Assembly (NCBI RefSeq): GCF_017875235.1
Contig: NZ_JAGGMI010000001.1
Span: forward strand, 62,001-126,000
DNA length: 64,000 nt
Direction of reading: 5' to 3'
From: Asticcacaulis solisilvae
GTDB taxonomy: Bacteria; Pseudomonadota; Alphaproteobacteria; Caulobacterales; Caulobacteraceae
Position 1 is the stretch's first letter. Each line of letters begins with the position of its first letter. Under the pieces are notes generated by a model. It saw nothing but the letters and a program-made list of their open reading frames with translations. It was not told the DNA's origin and made no database searches. A program made the translations under genes and the position numbers. Shown piece by piece: positions 60,098-64,000 of the stretch.

Positions 60098-60949
60098 TTA
60101 CCCTTTTTTGACAGGCGTCGTGGCCGCCGGCGCAGCTTCCGCGCCCTTGGTGACACCACCGCTGGCGGTCGCCTTGTTCAGCTTGTCCTGAAGGCTGTCG
60201 GCGGCCTTCATGCGCTGCGAGAGCTTTTCCGTCAGGTCGCGCGCGGCGTCCGGCGACATGGCGCCGAGGATGGCGGCCAGTGAGCGGTCCTTCATGCCGG
60301 CGACGATCGGCAGGCGCACCGGATCGCTCATGGCGGTGAGAACCGCGGCGGCGTCCTTGGGCTTCATCGACTCATAGACCTTGACCATGCGGACGGTGTC
60401 TTCGCTCGAGGTCTTGTTGGCCTGGTCGATCAGGCCCTGGATCTGGCTCTTGAGGCTTTGCAGCTGGGTAATGCGAGCATCGAGCTTGCTGTCGGCGGCG
60501 TCGATCAACTGGCCGCGCGAATTGAGCTGCGCCTCGCGCTGGTCCAGTTCTGCCCGGCGCGTACCAAGGCTTTGCAGGATATTGAGTTCGTTCGGCGAGA
60601 TGCCCGCCTGGGCCGCCAGGTCTTTCACAGAGGTGGCGCAGATCGGCGCGGCCGGAGCAGCGGCCGCCGCATCCTTGGCGACCGAACCGGCATCGGCGGC
60701 CTTCAGGATCGAATCCGTGGCATAGCTTTCGGTCGGATCATCGATATTCTCCGCCTCACCCGCCGCGGCCTTGGGCTTTGCCTTGGCCTCGGCCTTGGGT
60801 TTTTCCGCCGGCTTTTTCTGTTCGGCGGCGAAAGCTTCTGCGGCCTGGAAGGCGTTCGGCACCAGTTCCAGGCTGGTGATGGCCTTCATGGCCAGCACGC
60901 CGCCCACGGCGACGCACACGATCGGGAGAATGCGGGGAAGATTGGCCAT
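60098..60949 (-). CDS. MotE-like flagellar protein (MgtE N-terminal-type helical domain)
   Basis: A 283-residue protein with an N-terminal membrane anchor (about residues 6-25), a Lys/Ala/Glu-rich linker, a coiled coil (RRAELDQREAQLNSRGQLID) and a C-terminal helical domain similar to MgtE N-terminal repeats (VYESMKPKDAAAVLTAM, LAAILGAMSPDAARDLTE). In rhizobia MotE is a chaperone for the motility protein MotC. Fourth gene of the fliL-fliM-DUF6468 operon; 87 bases behind DUF6468. Confidence 0.8.
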   Translation of the reverse strand: MANLPRILPIVCVAVGGVLAMKAITSLELVPNAFQAAEAFAAEQKKPAEKPKAEAKAKPKAAAGEAENIDDPTESYATDSILKAADAGSVAKDAAAAAPAAPICATSVKDLAAQAGISPNELNILQSLGTRRAELDQREAQLNSRGQLIDAADSKLDARITQLQSLKSQIQGLIDQANKTSSEDTVRMVKVYESMKPKDAAAVLTAMSDPVRLPIVAGMKDRSLAAILGAMSPDAARDLTEKLSQRMKAADSLQDKLNKATASGGVTKGAEAAPAATTPVKKG

Positions 60950-61036
60950 ACTCTACTCGGGTGTCTGGAGCGAAACGCACACCCTGTTTGCGGCCTTTTG
61001 CTAAATATCGCGTTAACGGAGGTTAATGCCTATTAC

Positions 61037-61858
61037 CTATTTGTCATCGCCGAACAGATCGTCCTCAACCGACAAAACCCGCCGGGGCGGCAGGGTCAGG
61101 GTGCGGATCATTTCGTTCAGATTGGCGACGACCAGTTCGGACATCTGGACCTTGTCGAGCATCTCGGCTTCGTCCTCGTCGGGCAGGTCCGGCAGAAGGC
61201 TCTTGCGCTGGCCGGCCCGGTCCGGGAACGTCGAAGCGGCTGGCGAACGGAAACTGATGACATCGCGTTCGAACGGATCGCGCTTGTCCGGCTTGCCTTC
61301 AGGAGTCTTTTGGCCACGCGCCACATTCGGCGTCTTTGGCGAGGCCGACCAGGCGGGATTGTAATCGGCGTCTTCTTCCAGTTTCGGCTGGCGGCGCGGA
61401 GCTTCTCTGGCCGGTTCGCGCACGGGTTCGGCAGAGACTTCGCGCAAGACCGGCCGTGCTGGCGGGGCCGGCGCCACTTGTCTAGGCGCGCTTTCCAGCC
61501 GCTTGGCGGTCTGCTCGGCGCGGCCTTGCAGGGCGGTCAGCGATCCCATCTGGCCGTCGATCTCGCGGGCGGCCCGTTCGGCGCGGCCGACCTGGGCTTC
61601 CAGTTTTTGCAGGATATCGCGCGCCGCCACGATGCGGCCGTGCAGCAGCTCCTGGCTGTCGTCGGCGTCCGAACGCAGTTCTTTCAATGACTGATAGGCG
61701 CGAATGGCTGCACTATCCAGTTCGGCAACGGCGCGGGCGAACTCTTCCTGACCGGCACGCAGGGTCTTCAGGCGCGTGTTCAGGCGCATACCGAACGCCA
61801 GCGCTGCCAGCAGCAGCGCGACGAGGACCGCGTCCATGATCAGGCCTGTAAGGTTCAT
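61037..61858 (-). CDS. DUF6468 protein of the fliL-fliM operon
   Basis: A 273-residue protein with one N-terminal transmembrane segment (about residues 8-24), a helical domain with coiled coil (LDSAAIRAYQSLKELRSDAD to residue 110) and a disordered Pro/Arg/Ala tail. DUF6468 proteins are found in alphaproteobacterial flagellar loci behind fliM; their role is not established. It follows fliM after 24 bases. Confidence 0.8.
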   Translation of the reverse strand: MNLTGLIMDAVLVALLLAALAFGMRLNTRLKTLRAGQEEFARAVAELDSAAIRAYQSLKELRSDADDSQELLHGRIVAARDILQKLEAQVGRAERAAREIDGQMGSLTALQGRAEQTAKRLESAPRQVAPAPPARPVLREVSAEPVREPAREAPRRQPKLEEDADYNPAWSASPKTPNVARGQKTPEGKPDKRDPFERDVISFRSPAASTFPDRAGQRKSLLPDLPDEDEAEMLDKVQMSELVVANLNEMIRTLTLPPRRVLSVEDDLFGDDK

Positions 61859-61882
61859 CGTCCCCTTGTTTGTCTTTTGGCG

Positions 61883-63046
61883 CTACTTCTTGCGCATCTG
61901 GGCCAGGCGGCGTTTGGTTGTCGACGCCAGGGGCTGTTCGACGCGCACGGCGATCGAATGGCCCTTTCGTCCCATGCGGCCCGTTGTCAGCGGAATCGAG
62001 CCGCAGCGCAACTGTACGGGAGAATCAGCGTTTGCATTCAACACGATCGTCTCTCCGACCTTGAAATTCAAGACCTGAGACAAAGGCATCTGCTGTTCGT
62101 CGAGTACGGCGCGCACTTCCATCTGCGTCGTCCACAGTTCGGTCGCCAGGTGGCTTTCCCAGATGTTGTCGCGGCCGAACTTCTCGCCCATGAACTGCTG
62201 CAGCAGCATCTTGCGGATCGGTTCCAGCGTCGCGTAGGGCAGCAGCAGTTCGACGCGGCCGCCACGGTCTTCCATGTCGATGCGCAGCTTGACCAGGATA
62301 GCCGCATTGGCGGGACGGGCAATGGCGGCGAAGCGCGGATTGGTTTCCAGGCGGTCGAGGTTGAAATTGACCGGGGTCAGCGGCTCGAACGCCGCCTTGG
62401 CGTCATTGAGCACGACCTCGACCATCCGCTGGACCAGCACGCGTTCGATGGTCGTATAGGGACGGCCTTCGATGCGCAGCGCGGCCGTGCCGCGACGGCC
62501 GCCCAAAAGCACGTCGACGATCGAATAGATCAGGTTGGAGTCGACCGTCAGCAGGCCGTAGTTGTCCAGCTCTTCGGCGCGGAACACCGCCAGGATGGCC
62601 GGCAGCGGGATCGAGTTCAGATAGTCGCCGAAACGGATCGACGAAATGTTGTCGAGCGAGACTTCGACGTTGTCCGAGGTGAAGTTACGCAAGCTAGTCG
62701 TCATCAGGCGCACCAGGCGGTCGAAGACGATTTCCAGCATCGGCAGGCGTTCATAGGACACCATGGCCGAGTTGATGATCGCACGGATGCCCGAGCGCTC
62801 ATTGTAATCGTCTTCCGACAGGTCGAAGCCCAAGAGGCTGTCGATTTCGTCCTGGTTGAGGATGCGCTCGGCCCCGTGGGGCATGTTGAAGCGCTCGCCC
62901 ATGGTCCCGCCGCCGACCATGGCCTCCCATTCGGCCGCCAGATCGCCGCCGTCCTGTCCTCCCCCACCCGTCGCGGCTTCAGCTTCAGCGGCAAGTTCCG
63001 CTTCCCACTGAGCCATCATGGCTTCCTGATCGACTTCTCCACTCAT
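61883..63046 (-). CDS. fliM: Flagellar motor switch protein FliM
   Basis: A 387-residue C-ring protein that binds CheY-P. The N-terminus is longer than usual, with an acidic low-complexity part; NQDEIDSLLGFDLSEDD (near residue 65) is the CheY-binding helix. The middle domain carries RNFTSDNVEVSLDNISSIRF, and the C-terminal SpoA-like domain EVRAVLDEQQMPLSQVLNFK. Second gene of the operon, 16 bases behind fliL. Confidence 0.95.
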   Translation of the reverse strand: MSGEVDQEAMMAQWEAELAAEAEAATGGGGQDGGDLAAEWEAMVGGGTMGERFNMPHGAERILNQDEIDSLLGFDLSEDDYNERSGIRAIINSAMVSYERLPMLEIVFDRLVRLMTTSLRNFTSDNVEVSLDNISSIRFGDYLNSIPLPAILAVFRAEELDNYGLLTVDSNLIYSIVDVLLGGRRGTAALRIEGRPYTTIERVLVQRMVEVVLNDAKAAFEPLTPVNFNLDRLETNPRFAAIARPANAAILVKLRIDMEDRGGRVELLLPYATLEPIRKMLLQQFMGEKFGRDNIWESHLATELWTTQMEVRAVLDEQQMPLSQVLNFKVGETIVLNANADSPVQLRCGSIPLTTGRMGRKGHSIAVRVEQPLASTTKRRLAQMRKK

Positions 63047-63062
63047 TTTACAAACACCAGTC

Positions 63063-63740
63063 TTAAGTGATCAGTTTTTCTTCGATCAGGACCGCATTGA
63101 TCTTGTGCGGCGAGAGGATCAGGTTGATGCGGCGCAGGATTTCCAGGCGCAACTGATAGTCACCGGCCGACGACGACAGGTCTTCGGGACGCAGTTCGCC
63201 CATGAAGCCCTGCAGGATGTCATTGATGCGCGGCATGCTTTCCTTCAGCAGTTCGACGGTTTCCTCGTCGCCCACTTCGAAGGTCAGCTTCATCTTGAGG
63301 TAGGACGCCCGGCCATCGGGGCTTTCGATATTGGCGACCACGTCCGGCAGGGTGAAGTAGGTCACGCCATCGGGACCTTCTGCCACGACCGGCTGGGTCT
63401 TGGGATCGACCTTTTCGCCGCCGCCGCCGTGACCGCCGCCTCCGCCATGGCCGTCCTTTTTCTTTTCCTTGCCGTGCGCGTCCTTCTTGCCCTCGCCGTG
63501 GGCATCCGCCTTGCCGTGCGCATCGGCGGCGCCGTGCGCCTCGGCGGCGGGCTTGGGCTTCAGGAACAGGAAGTAGGCCGCGGCGCCGCCCCCGCCCAGC
63601 AGCACGACCGCGCCGCCGGCAATGGCGATGAGCATGATGGGCAGGCCTTTTTTCTTGGGCGCGTCACCGTCGCCGCCCTCGCCGCCACCATCCACCGGAG
63701 GCGCTTCAGCCTCCTTCTTCTTGTCCTTGGTCTTGGCCAA
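63063..63740 (-). CDS. fliL: Flagellar basal body-associated protein FliL
   Basis: A 225-residue protein, larger than typical (about 160-200). A cytoplasmic N-terminus, one transmembrane helix (about residues 32-56), then a Gly- and His-rich linker (several AHGxxDAHG units, about residues 65-115), and the periplasmic FliL domain that surrounds stators (GVTYFTLPDVVANIESP to the end). First gene of the fliL-fliM-DUF6468-motE-like operon. The His-rich linker could bind metal; not tested. Confidence 0.94.
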   Translation of the reverse strand: MAKTKDKKKEAEAPPVDGGGEGGDGDAPKKKGLPIMLIAIAGGAVVLLGGGGAAAYFLFLKPKPAAEAHGAADAHGKADAHGEGKKDAHGKEKKKDGHGGGGGHGGGGEKVDPKTQPVVAEGPDGVTYFTLPDVVANIESPDGRASYLKMKLTFEVGDEETVELLKESMPRINDILQGFMGELRPEDLSSSAGDYQLRLEILRRINLILSPHKINAVLIEEKLIT

Positions 63741-63864
63741 AACCGATCACCCGACGACTGCTGCGCATCTTGAAGGCCAAAACCTTAAGCGCAAAAATTG
63801 AACAAACCTTAACGCGGGAGAGACCCTGCCTGCCGCCTTCGAAGGCCATATTCCGCAAACATGG

Positions 63865-63882
63865 TTAATGATTACTTGTTAA
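63865..63882 (-). promoter_or_regulatory. CtrA-like half-site pair before fliL
   Basis: Two TTAA half sites, at 63865 and 63879, lie ten bases apart; the first is within ATGGTTAA, the complement of the CtrA half-site TTAACCAT. Weak because the spacing is not the usual seven. Confidence 0.3.
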
Positions 63883-63884
63883 GG

Positions 63885-63935
63885 CGGCATTTTTTGCCGT
63901 GCGTGACGCTCTCACTCCTGGCACGGCTTTGCCAG
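63885..63935. promoter_or_regulatory. FlbD (ftr)-like inverted repeats
   Basis: CGGCA-N5-TGCCG (63885-63899) and CTGGCA-N6-TGCCAG (63918-63935). In Caulobacter FlbD binds such GGCA/TGCC elements near sigma-54 flagellar promoters and in the fliL-flgF gap. Confidence 0.45.
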
Positions 63936-63975
63936 TTTCCCTTATTTTACAAGGGAGTGGAAAAAGCAGGCGAAC

Positions 63976-63991
63976 TGGCACGGCGATTGCA
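63976..63991 (+). promoter_or_regulatory. Sigma-54 promoter toward the right edge (flgF-type)
   Basis: TGGCAC-GGCGA-TTGCA, a perfect -24/-12 element, reads out of the window. In Caulobacter fliL is divergent from the flgFGAH rod/ring operon, so the next gene is probably flgF. Confidence 0.8.
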
Positions 63992-64000
63992 CCCGTATGG

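Noticed and set aside
61877-63070. 397-codon plus-strand frame opposite fliM
   Set aside because: Shadow of fliM; low-complexity composition and no start signal.
63918-63931. Second sigma-54 promoter (TGGCAC...TTTGCC)
   Set aside because: Spacing between GG and GC is nine, not ten; better explained as an FlbD-like inverted repeat.
1-64000. tRNA, rRNA, CRISPR arrays, transposases, prophage genes
   Set aside because: No T-loop-like patterns with acceptor stems, no regular direct-repeat arrays and no recognisable mobile-element proteins were seen by reading; small tRNAs could only be excluded with a covariance search.

Overview
The window is chromosomal DNA of an alphaproteobacterium, most probably a member of the Caulobacterales (an Asticcacaulis- or Caulobacter-like stalked bacterium). 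The reasons are the GC-rich coding style, a CckA-type hybrid kinase directly behind fliR-flhB, genes for RcdA (regulator of CtrA degradation) and TrcR, a GTTC-N7-GTTC SOS operator, and a near-consensus sigma-54 flagellar promoter facing away from fliL at the right edge. This placement rests on gene content, not on a phylogeny.

Layout. 1-5.8 kb: 5' two thirds of clpB behind a heat-shock-type promoter, a small membrane protein coupled to a YeeZ-like SDR, a secreted protein, an alpha/beta hydrolase and a GT4 glycosyltransferase. 5.9-21 kb: translation core (infC with an AUU start, rpmI, rplT, pheS, pheT) interspersed with a cupin, a DMT exporter, an SOS-controlled Y-family polymerase, a VOC protein, a PEBP-like lipoprotein, an MFS exporter, an acyltransferase-like membrane protein and a Tat-exported phospholipase C. 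21-30 kb: a secreted DUF1800/DUF1501 pair, a rod-like mini protein, trcR, a secreted protein and quinone oxidoreductase associated with two identical-type palindromic operators, DUF1192, rcdA, an XRE regulator with a structured leader, and hisN. 30-43.7 kb: an MpaB-type oxygenase, a lysophospholipase coupled to an exported methyltransferase, bfr and bfd with iron-type operators, thiE-like, two paralogous lipoproteins, efp, suhB, an SMP-30 protein, an ABC exporter, rpmE, DUF2809 and a heme-dependent N-demethylase-like protein. 43.9-64 kb: flagellar region. cckA, flhB, fliR, fliQ, fliE, flgC and flgB are on the minus strand, divergent from fliO and fliP. After an SPFH protein and a large TPR protein, the fliL-fliM-DUF6468-motE-like operon follows. 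A small accessory block (methyltransferase-like gene with a frameshift, a membrane protein, and a large propeller/RTX secreted protein) lies between the motE-like gene and the TPR gene.

The most unusual signal is repeat DNA at flagellar gene junctions. A 96-bp repeat occurs twice (about 90% identical). One copy separates fliR from flhB and is bordered by a 17-bp duplication that holds both the fliR stop and the flhB start, so it looks like an insertion into formerly overlapping genes. The other lies in frame at the start of fliP. A separate 121-bp palindrome sits between fliQ and fliE and supplies the fliE stop codon. Two further families of large intergenic palindromic doublets occur elsewhere. 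No rRNA, tRNA, CRISPR array, transposase or prophage was recognised.
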